DNA of 64,000 nucleotides, taken from positions 177,351 through 241,350 of the forward strand of contig NZ_NVXQ01000006.1 in the NCBI RefSeq assembly GCF_002733955.1, written 5' to 3'. Source of the stretch: Hoeflea sp. Its GTDB lineage: Bacteria; Pseudomonadota; Alphaproteobacteria; Rhizobiales; Rhizobiaceae. How positions within the stretch are numbered: position 1 is the first letter of the stretch; each line of letters starts with the position of its first letter. The translations under genes were made by a program, and so were the position numbers. This document shows, in pieces, positions 9,202 to 18,466 of this stretch. Under the pieces are notes generated by a model. It was not told the DNA's origin. It saw only the letters and a program-made list of their open reading frames with translations, and made no database searches.

Positions 9202-10304
9202 GCGCCCGGTCGGCGGGAGGAAAAAGGAAGATCATCAACCTGGCGCTCCAGGGCGGCGGCTCGCACGGGGCCTTTGCCTGGGGCGTGCTCGATCGGCTGC
9301 TCGACGAGCCCGACATCGACTTCGAAGGGCTATCGGGGACCAGTGCCGGCGCGGTCAACGCCGTGGTGCTTGCCCACGGCATGATGAATGGTGGACGCAA
9401 GGGCGGGCAGAAGGCGCTGGAAGATTTCTGGCGCAGCTCAAGCCATGGCGGTTCGGTGTGGTCGCCGATGCACCATCTTCCGCAGATCGAGATCCCCGGC
9501 ATGGAGGCGTTCAATGCCGCAAGCTTTGCGGTGCTCGATACGCTGACGCGCACATTCTCGCCCTATGAACTCAACCCGTTCGACGTCAATCCGCTGCGCG
9601 ACCTGCTGTTGGAGAGCGTGGATTTCGATGGGCTGCGCGACCACTGCGACATCAAGCTTTTCCTCAGCGCGACGAATGTGCGGAGCGGCCGGGTGCGGGT
9701 GTTCAAGACCAGCGAAGTCAGCGTCGACGTGGTGATGGCCTCGGCCTGCCTGCCGTTTCTCTACAAGGCTGTCGAGATCGGCAACGAGCACTACTGGGAT
9801 GGCGGTTACATGGGCAACCCGGTGTTGTTCCCGTTCTTTTATGAATGCGACAGCCGCGACGTGATGATCGTCCACATCAACCCGATGGAACGCCATGACC
9901 TGCCGATGACAGCGCCGGAAATCCTCAACCGAATCAACGAGATTTCCTTCAATTCTTCGCTGATAGACGAGATGCGGGCGATCAATTTCGTCACCCGGCT
10001 GATCGAGGAAGACTGGCTCAAGGATGAGCACAAGGACAAGCTCAAGCACATCCTGGTGCATTCGGTTCGCTCGGATGAAGCGCTCGAGAACCTGCCTGTG
10101 TCGTCGAAGTTCGACGTACGCTGGTCGTTTCTCACCGATCTGAGGGACCGTGGCCGCGCAGAGGCGGAAAGCTGGCTGAAAGCCAACCGGGATGCGATCG
10201 GGAAGCGGTCTACCGCTGATCTTCAGAGCCAGTATCTCGGCCGGGCGGGCGCGCACCCGCTGGACGGTGTCCCTGAGGATAAAGCTATAAATGAAAGCAA
10301 TTGA
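9198..10304 (+). CDS. Patatin-like phospholipase
   Basis: The 368-residue protein has the patatin catalytic set: a glycine-rich oxyanion loop (LQGGGSHGAFAWG), the nucleophile elbow GTSAG, and the catalytic aspartate in DGGYMGNP. It has no signal peptide, so it should act in the cytoplasm or at the membrane face as a lipid acyl hydrolase. The start is the ATG at 9198, which overlaps the bdhA stop by four bases; the frame is open far upstream inside bdhA, but that part is only the shadow of bdhA. Being coupled to bdhA suggests a role around polyhydroxybutyrate granules or membrane lipid turnover. This is inference, as the true substrate is not visible. Confidence 0.9.
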   Translation: MSARSAGGKRKIINLALQGGGSHGAFAWGVLDRLLDEPDIDFEGLSGTSAGAVNAVVLAHGMMNGGRKGGQKALEDFWRSSSHGGSVWSPMHHLPQIEIPGMEAFNAASFAVLDTLTRTFSPYELNPFDVNPLRDLLLESVDFDGLRDHCDIKLFLSATNVRSGRVRVFKTSEVSVDVVMASACLPFLYKAVEIGNEHYWDGGYMGNPVLFPFFYECDSRDVMIVHINPMERHDLPMTAPEILNRINEISFNSSLIDEMRAINFVTRLIEEDWLKDEHKDKLKHILVHSVRSDEALENLPVSSKFDVRWSFLTDLRDRGRAEAESWLKANRDAIGKRSTADLQSQYLGRAGAHPLDGVPEDKAINESN

Positions 10305-10324
10305 CCGGCTTTGCCTGAAACTGT

Positions 10325-10373
10325 CTTATCCTGCAGGCAGTCTTTCGCGCGGGGACCTGCTGGGATAAGTTTT
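10325..10373 (+). terminator. Terminator/attenuator-like hairpin between the patatin gene and xdhA
   Basis: The arms CTTATCC (10325-10331) and GGATAAG (10363-10369) enclose a second pair, GCAGG and CCTGC, giving about 12 paired bases with a small internal loop and an 18-base terminal loop. The 3' arm is followed by TTTTG. It lies 20 bases after the patatin stop and 30 bases before the xdhA start. It could end most bdhA-patatin transcripts or act as an attenuator for xdhABC. Confidence 0.6.
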
Positions 10374-10403
10374 GTCCAATTGGTTCAAAAATACAGAGGT
10401 GAC

Positions 10404-11888
10404 ATGGCTCAGTCGCATCGCACATCGATCCGCTTCCGGCTCAACGACGAGACCGTCGAGCTGTCGGGTATCGCACCCGACCTGACACTGCTTGACTGGC
10501 TGCGGCTCGACCGCCGGCTGACGGCGACCAAGGAAGGCTGCGCGGAAGGCGATTGCGGCGCCTGCACCGTGCTGGTCGGGCGTATCGACAACGGCTTGCT
10601 GAGCTACGAGACGGTCAATGCCTGCATCCGGCTGACGGCGTCGCTGGATGCCACGCATGTGGTGACGGTGGAGTATCTCAATCGTCCCGATGGCGCGCTG
10701 AGCGCGGTGCAACAGGCGATGGTGGACAATCACGGCTCGCAATGCGGTTTCTGCACGCCTGGCATCGTGGCCTCGCTGCATGCGCTGTGGCTTGCGGAAC
10801 CGAACCCGAGCGAAGCCGATATCGAACGGCAGCTGCAGGGCAATCTGTGCCGTTGCACCGGCTATGAGCCGATTGTCAAAGCGGCACTGGCCGCTGCCAG
10901 CACCCTTCCGTCAGCGGACAATGACCGGCTGGTGGCCGAATATGATGCCACCACCCAGGCGCTGCTGGAATTTGCAGACGGTGCGCGGGCAACCATCGAG
11001 CATGACAGCGGCACGACCTTCGTGCCGGCCGATCTGGATGACCTGGCCGAGATCTACGCGGCGCATCCGGAGGCAACAATTGTGGCCGGGTCGACCGATG
11101 TCGGCTTGTGGGTGACCAAGCACATGCGCGACATCTCCCCGGTGATCCATATCGGTCATCTGGAAGAACTCAAGCAGATCAAGATCGATGAGGCCGGCAT
11201 CACGCTGGGCGCCGGTGTCTCCTACACCTCGGCGCGCGGCGCTCTGGTGTCGGTGTTTCCGCAGATGGCGGAGTTGTGGGACCGGATCGGCGGCGAACAG
11301 GTGCGCAACATGGGTACCGTCGGCGGCAATATCGCCAACGGCTCGCCGATCGGCGACACGCCGCCGCCGCTGATCGCGCTCGGCGCAACCGTGACCCTGC
11401 GCAAGGGCGAGACACGGCGCAGCATGCCGCTCGCGGATTTCTTCATCGAGTATGGCAAGCAGGACCGGCAGCCGGGCGAGTTCGTCGAAAGCATCTTCGT
11501 GCCGGCGCTTGCGGAGGACGTGTTCTTCGCGGTCTACAAGATTTCCAAGCGCCGCGACGAGGACATCTCGGCACTGTGCGGCGCGTTTCATCTGGATACG
11601 GATGCCGACGGTGTCGTTACCTCGGCGCGGATCGCCTTCGGCGGCATGGCCGGCACGCCCAAGCGCGCGGCCAGGACCGAAGCAGCGCTGATCGGGCAGC
11701 CTTGGTCATGGGATACGGTGCAGGCGGCGCGGGCGGCGCTGAACGAGGACTACCAGCCGCTGTCGGACTGGCGGGCCAGTGCCGAGTACCGGATGCTGGC
11801 GGCGCAAAACCTGCTGATCCGGTTTTTCCTTGAAACCTGCGGAGCCCCTGCCCGCATCGAACGCCACCCGGCGCTGGCGGAGGTCTGA
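10404..11888 (+). CDS. xdhA: Xanthine dehydrogenase, FeS/FAD subunit
   Basis: This small subunit passes electrons from the molybdenum centre through two [2Fe-2S] clusters to FAD and NAD+. The 494-residue product has an N-terminal plant-type ferredoxin domain with cysteines 46, 51, 54 and 74, a second cluster with cysteines 114, 117, 149 and 151 (CGFC and CRC), and then an FAD-binding domain with NIANGSPIGDTPPPLIALGA. ATG at 10404 has AGAGGT upstream; the frame opens 93 bases earlier without support. It is two bases from xdhB, in the order xdhA-xdhB-xdhC. Confidence 0.95.
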   Translation: MAQSHRTSIRFRLNDETVELSGIAPDLTLLDWLRLDRRLTATKEGCAEGDCGACTVLVGRIDNGLLSYETVNACIRLTASLDATHVVTVEYLNRPDGALSAVQQAMVDNHGSQCGFCTPGIVASLHALWLAEPNPSEADIERQLQGNLCRCTGYEPIVKAALAAASTLPSADNDRLVAEYDATTQALLEFADGARATIEHDSGTTFVPADLDDLAEIYAAHPEATIVAGSTDVGLWVTKHMRDISPVIHIGHLEELKQIKIDEAGITLGAGVSYTSARGALVSVFPQMAELWDRIGGEQVRNMGTVGGNIANGSPIGDTPPPLIALGATVTLRKGETRRSMPLADFFIEYGKQDRQPGEFVESIFVPALAEDVFFAVYKISKRRDEDISALCGAFHLDTDADGVVTSARIAFGGMAGTPKRAARTEAALIGQPWSWDTVQAARAALNEDYQPLSDWRASAEYRMLAAQNLLIRFFLETCGAPARIERHPALAEV

Positions 11889-11890
11889 TC

Positions 11891-14275
11891 ATGGACGCAG
11901 CAACCCCACGCAGCCGGACCGAAATTTCGGGCGGGGCCCATACGCCGCGCAAGCATGATTCCGCTCACAAGCATGTCACCGGCAGCGCCGACTATATCGA
12001 CGACATGGCCGAACCCGCCGGCACCCTGCATGGCTATCTCGGTCTTGCCGAGCGGGCACACGCACGGATCACGGCGGTCGATCTGGATCCGGTCCGTGCT
12101 GCACCGGGTGTGGTGGCGGTGCTGACGGCTGCCGATGTTCCGGGCAGCCTCGACATCTCCTCCAACGGGTCGGGCGACGAGCCGATGTTTGCGACCGAGA
12201 CGGCGCTGTTTCACGGGCAGCCGGTCTTCGCCGTGATCGCCGAGACCCGCGAACTGGCGCGCCGCGCCGCAAAGAAGGCGGTGATCGGCTATGAGGACCT
12301 GCCGCATGTGACCGATGTGCGCGCAGCCATGGAAGCCGAATACCCGCTGGTCACCGAGCCGCTGAAGCTCGAGCGCGGCGACATCGAGGCCGGTCTCGCC
12401 GCTGCCCCGCGCCGGCTTCAGGGTGAGATGCGGATTGGCGGACAGGATCATTTCTATCTCGAGGGCCATATCGCCTTTGCCATCCCCGGCGAGGACGATG
12501 AAGTCACCGTCTGGTCCTCGACGCAGCACCCGAGCGAAGTCCAACACATCGTGGCGCATGCGCTCGGTACAGTTTCGAACGCCGTCACCGTGCAGGTACG
12601 GCGAATGGGCGGCGGTTTCGGCGGCAAGGAAACCCAGTCGAACCAGTTTGCCGTCATAGCAGCGATTGCGGCCAAGAAGCTCAACCGCCCGGTCAAGATC
12701 AGGCCGGACCGCGACGATGACATGATCATCACCGGCAAGCGGCATGACTTCGTCGTCGATTACGATATCGGCTTTGACGACAGCGGCGTCATTCATGCGG
12801 TTGACGCGAGCTTTGCGGCGCGCTGCGGATTTTCCTCCGATCTCTCGGGGCCGGTCACCGACCGGGCGCTGTTTCACGCCGACAACTGCTACTTCTACAA
12901 GGATGTGCGGCTGGTCTCCAAGCCGATGATGACCAACACGGTCTCCAACACCGCGTTCCGCGGCTTCGGCGGACCGCAGGGCATGCTCGGCGGCGAGCGG
13001 ATGATCGAGGAAATCGCCTATGCCCTTGGCCGCGATCCGCTGGAGATCCGCAAGGCCAATTTCTATGGTCAGGGGGATGACCCCGAAGGCCGCAATCTGA
13101 CGCCTTACCACCAGAAGGTGGAGGATAACATCATCGCGCGCATCGTCGAGGACCTGGAAGCCTCGTCGAACTATCAGGCGCGCCGTGCCGAGATCATCGA
13201 CTTCAATGAAAACAGCCCGGTGATCCGCCGTGGTATCGCGCTGACGCCGGTGAAATTCGGCATCTCGTTCACCGCTACCTGGTACAATCAGGCCGGTGCG
13301 CTGGTGCATATCTATCAGGACGGGTCGATCCACCTCAACCATGGTGGCACCGAGATGGGCCAGGGGCTCAACACCAAGGTGGCGCAGGTGCTGGCCGAAG
13401 AGTTCCAGGTCGATCTCGACACGATCCGGATTACCGCCACCACCACCGGCAAGGTGCCCAACACCTCGGCCACGGCAGCTTCATCCGGCACCGATCTCAA
13501 CGGCATGGCCGCGGCCAATGCCGCGCAGCAGATCAAGACGCGGCTGGTGGCGTTTGCGTCCGAGAAATTCAACATACCTGAAGATCAGGTGGCCTTCGAG
13601 CCCAACCATGTGCGGGTCGGCAATGAACTGCTGCCGTTCGGGGATTTCATCAAGCTCGCCTATCAGGCGCGGATCCAGCTCTCTGCCGCCGGTTTTTACA
13701 AGACGCCGGACATTCACTGGAACCGCGCCACCGGCAAGGGCCGGCCGTTCTACTACTTCGCCTATGGCGCGGCGGTGTCGGAAGTCTCCATCGACACGCT
13801 GACCGGCGAATACCAGGTCGACCGGGTCGACGTGCTGCATGACGCAGGCAAATCGCTCAATCCGGCGCTCGATATCGGCCAGATCGAAGGCGCCTTCGTG
13901 CAGGGCATGGGCTGGCTGACCACGGAAGAATTGTGGTGGGATAACAAGGGCCGGCTTCGCACCCATGCGCCCTCGACCTACAAGATCCCGCTCGCCTCGG
14001 ACCGGCCTAAGATCTTCAACGTCACGCTGGCGGAGTGGGCCGAGAACCGCAAACCGACGATCCGGCGATCGAAGGCGGTGGGTGAGCCGCCCTTCATGCT
14101 GCCGATTTCGGTACTCGAAGCGCTGGGCATGGCTGTTGCCTCGATTGCCGACTACCAGGTTTCGCCGCAACTCGACGCGCCGGCCACACCCGAGCGGGTG
14201 CTGATGGCGGTAGAACGGCTCAAGGCGATGGTTTCGGAAGCCTATATGTCCGGAGAGGACGGGGCGGACGCCTGA
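11891..14275 (+). CDS. xdhB: Xanthine dehydrogenase, molybdopterin-binding subunit
   Basis: This large subunit binds the molybdenum-molybdopterin cofactor and hydroxylates hypoxanthine and xanthine to urate. The 794-residue product starts with the aldehyde-oxidase-type a/b hammerhead domain (KHVTGSADYIDD). It has GGGFGGKE near residue 240, RGFGGPQGM near 357 and the catalytic glutamate in VGEPPFM near residue 732. These are the conserved contacts of the xanthine oxidase family. The ATG at 11891 follows the xdhA stop by two bases. The last base of its stop codon is the first base of the xdhC start. Confidence 0.95.
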   Translation: MDAATPRSRTEISGGAHTPRKHDSAHKHVTGSADYIDDMAEPAGTLHGYLGLAERAHARITAVDLDPVRAAPGVVAVLTAADVPGSLDISSNGSGDEPMFATETALFHGQPVFAVIAETRELARRAAKKAVIGYEDLPHVTDVRAAMEAEYPLVTEPLKLERGDIEAGLAAAPRRLQGEMRIGGQDHFYLEGHIAFAIPGEDDEVTVWSSTQHPSEVQHIVAHALGTVSNAVTVQVRRMGGGFGGKETQSNQFAVIAAIAAKKLNRPVKIRPDRDDDMIITGKRHDFVVDYDIGFDDSGVIHAVDASFAARCGFSSDLSGPVTDRALFHADNCYFYKDVRLVSKPMMTNTVSNTAFRGFGGPQGMLGGERMIEEIAYALGRDPLEIRKANFYGQGDDPEGRNLTPYHQKVEDNIIARIVEDLEASSNYQARRAEIIDFNENSPVIRRGIALTPVKFGISFTATWYNQAGALVHIYQDGSIHLNHGGTEMGQGLNTKVAQVLAEEFQVDLDTIRITATTTGKVPNTSATAASSGTDLNGMAAANAAQQIKTRLVAFASEKFNIPEDQVAFEPNHVRVGNELLPFGDFIKLAYQARIQLSAAGFYKTPDIHWNRATGKGRPFYYFAYGAAVSEVSIDTLTGEYQVDRVDVLHDAGKSLNPALDIGQIEGAFVQGMGWLTTEELWWDNKGRLRTHAPSTYKIPLASDRPKIFNVTLAEWAENRKPTIRRSKAVGEPPFMLPISVLEALGMAVASIADYQVSPQLDAPATPERVLMAVERLKAMVSEAYMSGEDGADA

Positions 14276-15105
14276 TGGCGCGGCTCGAGGCTTTCCGCGA
14301 CTTTGCAGCCAACTCCGGGGAGCCCGGTTTTGTGCTGGTCCAAGTCGTCGAGGCCAAGGGCTCGACGCCGCGCAACACCGATGCCTGGATGCTGGTTTCC
14401 AAGACCTCGGCTTTCGGCACCATTGGCGGCGGGCGACTGGAACTGGAAGCCATCGAGAAGGCGCGGGACATTCTGGCCGGGGCTGCTGCAGAACCAATGG
14501 CATTGCCGCTGGGGCCGGCGATCGGGCAGTGCTGCGGCGGGCATGTGACGCTTTCGTTCGAGGTGATCCCCCCTGCCCGTTTCGGCGAGATCGGGGCCAT
14601 GGTCGAGGCCGAAGACGCAAGCGATCCCGAGGTCTGGCTGTTCGGCGGCGGTCATGTCGGCCGGGCGCTGACGCGAGCACTGTTGCTGTTGCCGGTCAAG
14701 GTGCATGTGGCGGAAACACGGGCGGATGAGCTGGATCTGACACCTGAAGGCGCGAAGCGGCATCTGACCGCCCTGCCCGAAAGCCTGGTGGCGGACATTG
14801 CGCCCGGAAGCGCGGTGATCGTGCTGACCCACGACCACGCGCTGGATTTCCTGATTGTCTCGGCGGCGCTCAAGCGCGATGACCTGGCCCAGGTCGGCAT
14901 GATCGGCTCCGACACCAAGCGTGCCACCTTCGAGCACCAATTCATTCGCGAGGGCGGTGACAAGGCGCGGCTTTCAAAGCTGGTCTGCCCGATCGGCCGC
15001 AAGATCGCCGACAAGCGGCCCGAGGTGATTGCCGCCACGGTCGCAGCCGACATCATCGCAGCTTTGGCCGAGTGGCAGGTATCCACCCGTCAGGCGCTGT
15101 CCTGA
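14275..15105 (+). CDS. xdhC: Xanthine dehydrogenase accessory protein XdhC
   Basis: XdhC binds the molybdenum cofactor, has it sulfurated, and inserts it into XdhB. The 276-residue product has the XdhC/CoxI N-terminal domain (VVEAKGSTPRNTDAWMLV and GTIGGGRLE) and a C-terminal Rossmann-like domain (LFGGGHVGRAL). It starts one base inside the xdhB stop, so translation is coupled. The 3' end overlaps the convergent GMC oxidoreductase gene by 16 bases. Confidence 0.94.
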   Translation: MARLEAFRDFAANSGEPGFVLVQVVEAKGSTPRNTDAWMLVSKTSAFGTIGGGRLELEAIEKARDILAGAAAEPMALPLGPAIGQCCGGHVTLSFEVIPPARFGEIGAMVEAEDASDPEVWLFGGGHVGRALTRALLLLPVKVHVAETRADELDLTPEGAKRHLTALPESLVADIAPGSAVIVLTHDHALDFLIVSAALKRDDLAQVGMIGSDTKRATFEHQFIREGGDKARLSKLVCPIGRKIADKRPEVIAATVAADIIAALAEWQVSTRQALS

Positions 15106-16706
15106 AGCACCAGTTCCGAGGCCCGCCAACCGGTGGCGATGGCTGCGGCATTGGTGTTGCCGGTGACGATGTTGGGGAAGATCGAGCAATCGACCACCCG
15201 CAGGCCGGCGAGGCCATGCACCCGCAGGCGCGCATCGACCACCGATGTTGCCGGGTCAGGCCCCATGCGGCAGGTGGCGACCGGATGATAGACCGTGCCG
15301 GAACGGCGGCGGATGTCTGCAATCATCGCCTCATCATCCGAAATATCAGGTCCGGGCAGCAGTTCGGCCTCGATGCAATCGGATAAGGGCTTGGCGGCAG
15401 CCATCTGGCGGATGAACTTTCCGGTGGCCAGCATTTCGGCAACATCGTCTTCATGCGACAGCGCGTTGGGGGTGATCCGGGGCGGCTCCGACGGATCGGC
15501 CGAGCGGATCATGATCTCGCCGCGGCTTTTCGGCCGGCAATTGGACCAGCCGATGGAGAAGCCCGGCCACGGGTCGGGGCTCAGGATCGGGCGTTCGCCG
15601 GGGCGTGGGATGACCGTGGAAAAGGCCTGGAAATAGAGCTGCATGTTGGGCCGCGCGTGGTCCGGCGAAGTGCGGATGAAACCGCCGGCCTGGTTGAGGC
15701 TGACCGAGAGCGGTCCGTCCCGCAGCAGAATATAGCGCAGCCCGGCCGAAAGCTTGCCCCACCAGGGCCCGAGCTGCTGGTTGATGGTCGGGCAATTGGC
15801 GCGGAAGGTGTAGTTGGCGCCGATATGGTCTTCGAGATTACGGCCGACATTGGCATTGTCGACACGGACATCGATGCCAAGCCCCTTGAGATGGTCAGCC
15901 GCGCCGATGCCGGAGAGTTGCAGCAGCTGCGGCGAGTTGACCGATCCGCCGCTGAGAATGACTTCGCGCGCCGCTTTCACCGTCGCGGTCTTTCCCCTGC
16001 GGCTATAGGTGACGCCGGTCACGCGGCCGCCGTCGAAGGTCAGGCCGGTAACGTGCGCGCCGGTGATGACCCGCAGATTGGAGCGTTTCATGGCCGGGCG
16101 CAGGAAAGCGCGGGCCGCGGACAGGCGGCGGCCGCCGTGAATGGTGAATTCGAAAAGACCGACCCCTTCCTGGCTTTCGCCGTTGAAATCGGGGTTGAGC
16201 GGCAGGCCGAGGGCTTGCGCCGACTGGAACCATTTGCGTGTCAGCGGATGGACCGTCTTTCCCGGCAGGAACAGGTTGAGCGGACCCTTGCGGCCACGCA
16301 CGGCATCTTCGCCGATGACCGCGCATTCAACATCACGGAAGGCTGAGAACATCTCGTCAGCGCCCCATCCGGGATTGCCGGCATCGCGCCAGTCATCGAA
16401 GTCCTGCCGGTGCCCGCGCACCCAGACCATGGCGTTGATCGAGGATGAGCCGCCGAGCACCTTGCCGCGCGGCCAGTGATCGACATTTCCGGCCAGCCCC
16501 GCGTCGGGTTCGGCCCGGTACATCCAGTTCACCTTCGGGTCGAAGAAGGTCTTGCCGTAGCCCAGCGGCATCTGCACGAAGAAGCGGCGGTCGTCGCCGC
16601 CGGCTTCGAGCACCAGCACCTTGTGACGGCCCGAGGCCGACAGCCGTTCGGCCATGACGCAGCCGGCCGAGCCGGCGCCAATGATGATGAAATCCGGGTC
16701 GTTCAT
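15090..16706 (-). CDS. GMC-family FAD alcohol/choline dehydrogenase
   Basis: The 538-residue flavoprotein has the N-terminal FAD-binding IIGAGSAGCVMAERL, the GMC signature RGKVLGGSSSINAMVW near residue 80, and the C-terminal catalytic histidine region YHPVATCRMG. GMC oxidoreductases oxidise alcohol groups of choline, aliphatic alcohols or polyethylene glycol; the sequence does not settle the substrate. ATG at 16706 gives the expected start just before the Rossmann fold; the frame extends 37 codons further up. It diverges from a MarR regulator that likely controls it through the shared palindrome. The end overlaps xdhC by 16 bases on the opposite strand. Confidence 0.88.
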   Translation of the reverse strand: MNDPDFIIIGAGSAGCVMAERLSASGRHKVLVLEAGGDDRRFFVQMPLGYGKTFFDPKVNWMYRAEPDAGLAGNVDHWPRGKVLGGSSSINAMVWVRGHRQDFDDWRDAGNPGWGADEMFSAFRDVECAVIGEDAVRGRKGPLNLFLPGKTVHPLTRKWFQSAQALGLPLNPDFNGESQEGVGLFEFTIHGGRRLSAARAFLRPAMKRSNLRVITGAHVTGLTFDGGRVTGVTYSRRGKTATVKAAREVILSGGSVNSPQLLQLSGIGAADHLKGLGIDVRVDNANVGRNLEDHIGANYTFRANCPTINQQLGPWWGKLSAGLRYILLRDGPLSVSLNQAGGFIRTSPDHARPNMQLYFQAFSTVIPRPGERPILSPDPWPGFSIGWSNCRPKSRGEIMIRSADPSEPPRITPNALSHEDDVAEMLATGKFIRQMAAAKPLSDCIEAELLPGPDISDDEAMIADIRRRSGTVYHPVATCRMGPDPATSVVDARLRVHGLAGLRVVDCSIFPNIVTGNTNAAAIATGWRASELVLQDSA

Positions 16707-16849
16707 GAATGTTCTCAGTGCCGATGGTTTGCTTCGAGAGCGTTGCCACATCTCGCGGTTTCGATCAATGTGTTGATCTCGGCCGGTCATTCGCGAGACA
16801 GAAGCCCCGCCAGGCAAAGACGCCAGAGCCTGAATCCGCGCCCTTGCTC

Positions 16850-16880
16850 AATGAGCATGCTCATTATAAGCTTGGCTTAT
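16850..16880. promoter_or_regulatory. MarR operator: perfect palindrome plus second inverted repeat
   Basis: AATGAGCATGCTCATT at 16850-16865 is a perfect 16-base palindrome, the form expected for a MarR dimer. It is followed at once by ATAAGC-TTG-GCTTAT at 16866-16880, which runs into the marR start codon. TGCTC also recurs at 16845 and 16858. The site is in the only intergenic stretch shared by the GMC and marR genes, so the regulator could control both genes. Confidence 0.72.
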
Positions 16881-17355
16881 GAAAAAGACGTCCATTGAAG
16901 ACCTTGGTATTCTGATCCACGACACGGGACGGCTGTTGCGCAAGAATTTCGAGCGACGCGGGCAGGCTTTCGGGTTGTCGACCGCACAGTGGCGATTGCT
17001 GGTGCGGGTGGTGCGGGAACGGAACCCGACGCAGGCGCGGCTTGCGGAACTGATGGAGATCGAGCCGATCAGCGTGTCACGCCTGATCGACCGGATGGAG
17101 CAAGGCGGCTGGGTCAAACGCTCCGCGCACGAGACCGACCGGCGCGTCAAGCGGGTGGTTCCCACCAACAAGAGCCTTGCCGCCTATTCCAAGATCAAGG
17201 CGGTGGCTGCCGACCTCTTCGAGGACGCTCTGCAGGGCGTCGACGAGGATCAGCGCGAGGTGCTGATGACGGCTCTGGTAACGATGGTTGCCAATCTGTC
17301 AGCCGACGATACCGCTGTTGCGGAAGCGCCTTTGAATCAACCAGCTTCAATTTGA
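16879..17355 (+). CDS. MarR family transcriptional regulator
   Basis: The 158-residue protein has the MarR winged-helix layout. It has an N-terminal dimerisation helix, a recognition region (LAELMEIEPISVSRLIDRMEQ), and a wing (ETDRRVKRVV) containing the DRR motif of the family. These proteins are usually repressors released by small aromatic or oxidising ligands. It reads away from the GMC dehydrogenase across a shared palindrome, so repression of that gene and of itself is the likely role. The ligand is unknown. The ATG at 16879 lies inside the second inverted repeat. Confidence 0.9.
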   Translation: MKKTSIEDLGILIHDTGRLLRKNFERRGQAFGLSTAQWRLLVRVVRERNPTQARLAELMEIEPISVSRLIDRMEQGGWVKRSAHETDRRVKRVVPTNKSLAAYSKIKAVAADLFEDALQGVDEDQREVLMTALVTMVANLSADDTAVAEAPLNQPASI

Positions 17356-17365
17356 TCCGACTAAT

Positions 17366-17406
17366 CTGACCCCACCGGAGGTCAGCCTGCATGGCGCAAG
17401 CCATGC
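17366..17406. terminator. Two hairpins between marR and ugpC
   Basis: The first hairpin is CTGACC/GGTCAG with an 8-base loop (17366-17385). The second is GCATGGC-gcaa-GCCATGC (17389-17406), a seven-base stem on a four-base loop, extendable by one more pair. Neither has a T tract. They lie between the convergent marR and ugpC stops and may end transcription in both directions. Confidence 0.4.
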
Positions 17407-17437
17407 AAGTGGCAACCACGGAAGCCGCAGCGCGTTC

Positions 17438-18460
17438 TCAGGTTTCGGTGCGGCGTCCCGAGGCGTCGAAGGTCAGAATACGGGCGGGATCGATGGAAAG
17501 CCCGATCCGGGTGCCGTCAGCGGGCAGCTTGACCTCGCCATCAATGCGCACGACCAGCTTGTCACCCGCAGCCGTGACGCCATGCACCAGCGTTTCGGCT
17601 CCCAGCGGCTCGCAGAAAGCGACATCGAAATCGATCAGGCCGGCGCCGGGCGCGACCAGGTCGATATGCTCGGGCCTGACCCCGATCACCGCGCCGGGAT
17701 CGAGCGCGCCCCTGCCCGGACGGATGTCATGGCTGAGCACGTTCATCGGCGGCGAGCCGATGAAGCCCGCGACGAACAAGGTTGCCGGGTTGGCGTAGAC
17801 ATCAAGCGGCGCACCGATCTGTTCGGCCACGCCGCCATTCATGACGATCATGCGGTCGGCCAGCGTCATGGCCTCAACCTGATCATGGGTAACATAAAGC
17901 GCCGTTACACCGAGCTTGCGCTGCAGAGCCTTGATCTCGAGCCGCATCTGCACCCTGAGCTTGGCGTCGAGATTGGACAGCGGCTCGTCAAACAGGAACA
18001 CGGCCGGCTTGCGCACGATGGCGCGGCCCATGGCGACACGCTGGCGCTGGCCGCCCGAAAGCTGGCGCGGCTTGCGGTCAAGATAGGGCTCAAGCTCGAG
18101 CATGCGGGCGGCCTCGGCCACGCGGGCCTGGATTTCGGCCTTCGGCACATTGGCGATCTTGAGGCCATAGGCCATGTTGTCGAACACGCTCATATGCGGA
18201 TAAAGCGCATAATTCTGGAACACCATGGCGATGTCGCGTTCGCGCGGTTCGAGCTTGTTGACCACGCGGTCGCCAATGTGGATGTCACCCGAGGTGATGG
18301 TCTCGAGCCCTGCAACCATGCGCAAAAGCGTGGACTTGCCGCAGCCGGAGGGGCCGACGATGACGATAAATTCGCCATCGCTGATCTCTGCGTCGATGCC
18401 GTGAATGACTTCGGTCCGGCCGTAGCTTTTTCTGATCGCTTCAAGTTTGATTTCAGCCAT
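17438..18460 (-). CDS. ugpC: sn-Glycerol-3-phosphate ABC importer, ATPase
   Basis: UgpC hydrolyses ATP to drive uptake of glycerol-3-phosphate and its diesters. The 340-residue protein has Walker A (GPSGCGKS), signature ([14 protein letters not shown]), Walker B ([12 protein letters not shown]) and a C-terminal TOBE/regulatory domain typical of the MalK/UgpC group. It is the last gene of ugpBAEC, 6 bases after ugpE. The ATPase alone could serve other sugar transporters, but gene order and the Pho box make the Ugp assignment likely. Confidence 0.9.
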   Translation of the reverse strand: MAEIKLEAIRKSYGRTEVIHGIDAEISDGEFIVIVGPSGCGKSTLLRMVAGLETITSGDIHIGDRVVNKLEPRERDIAMVFQNYALYPHMSVFDNMAYGLKIANVPKAEIQARVAEAARMLELEPYLDRKPRQLSGGQRQRVAMGRAIVRKPAVFLFDEPLSNLDAKLRVQMRLEIKALQRKLGVTALYVTHDQVEAMTLADRMIVMNGGVAEQIGAPLDVYANPATLFVAGFIGSPPMNVLSHDIRPGRGALDPGAVIGVRPEHIDLVAPGAGLIDFDVAFCEPLGAETLVHGVTAAGDKLVVRIDGEVKLPADGTRIGLSIDPARILTFDASGRRTET

Positions 18461-18466
18461 GGGAAT

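Noticed and set aside
11750..13342. 530-codon minus-strand frame opposite xdhA/xdhB
   Set aside because: Antisense shadow of xanthine dehydrogenase genes, no recognisable domain.
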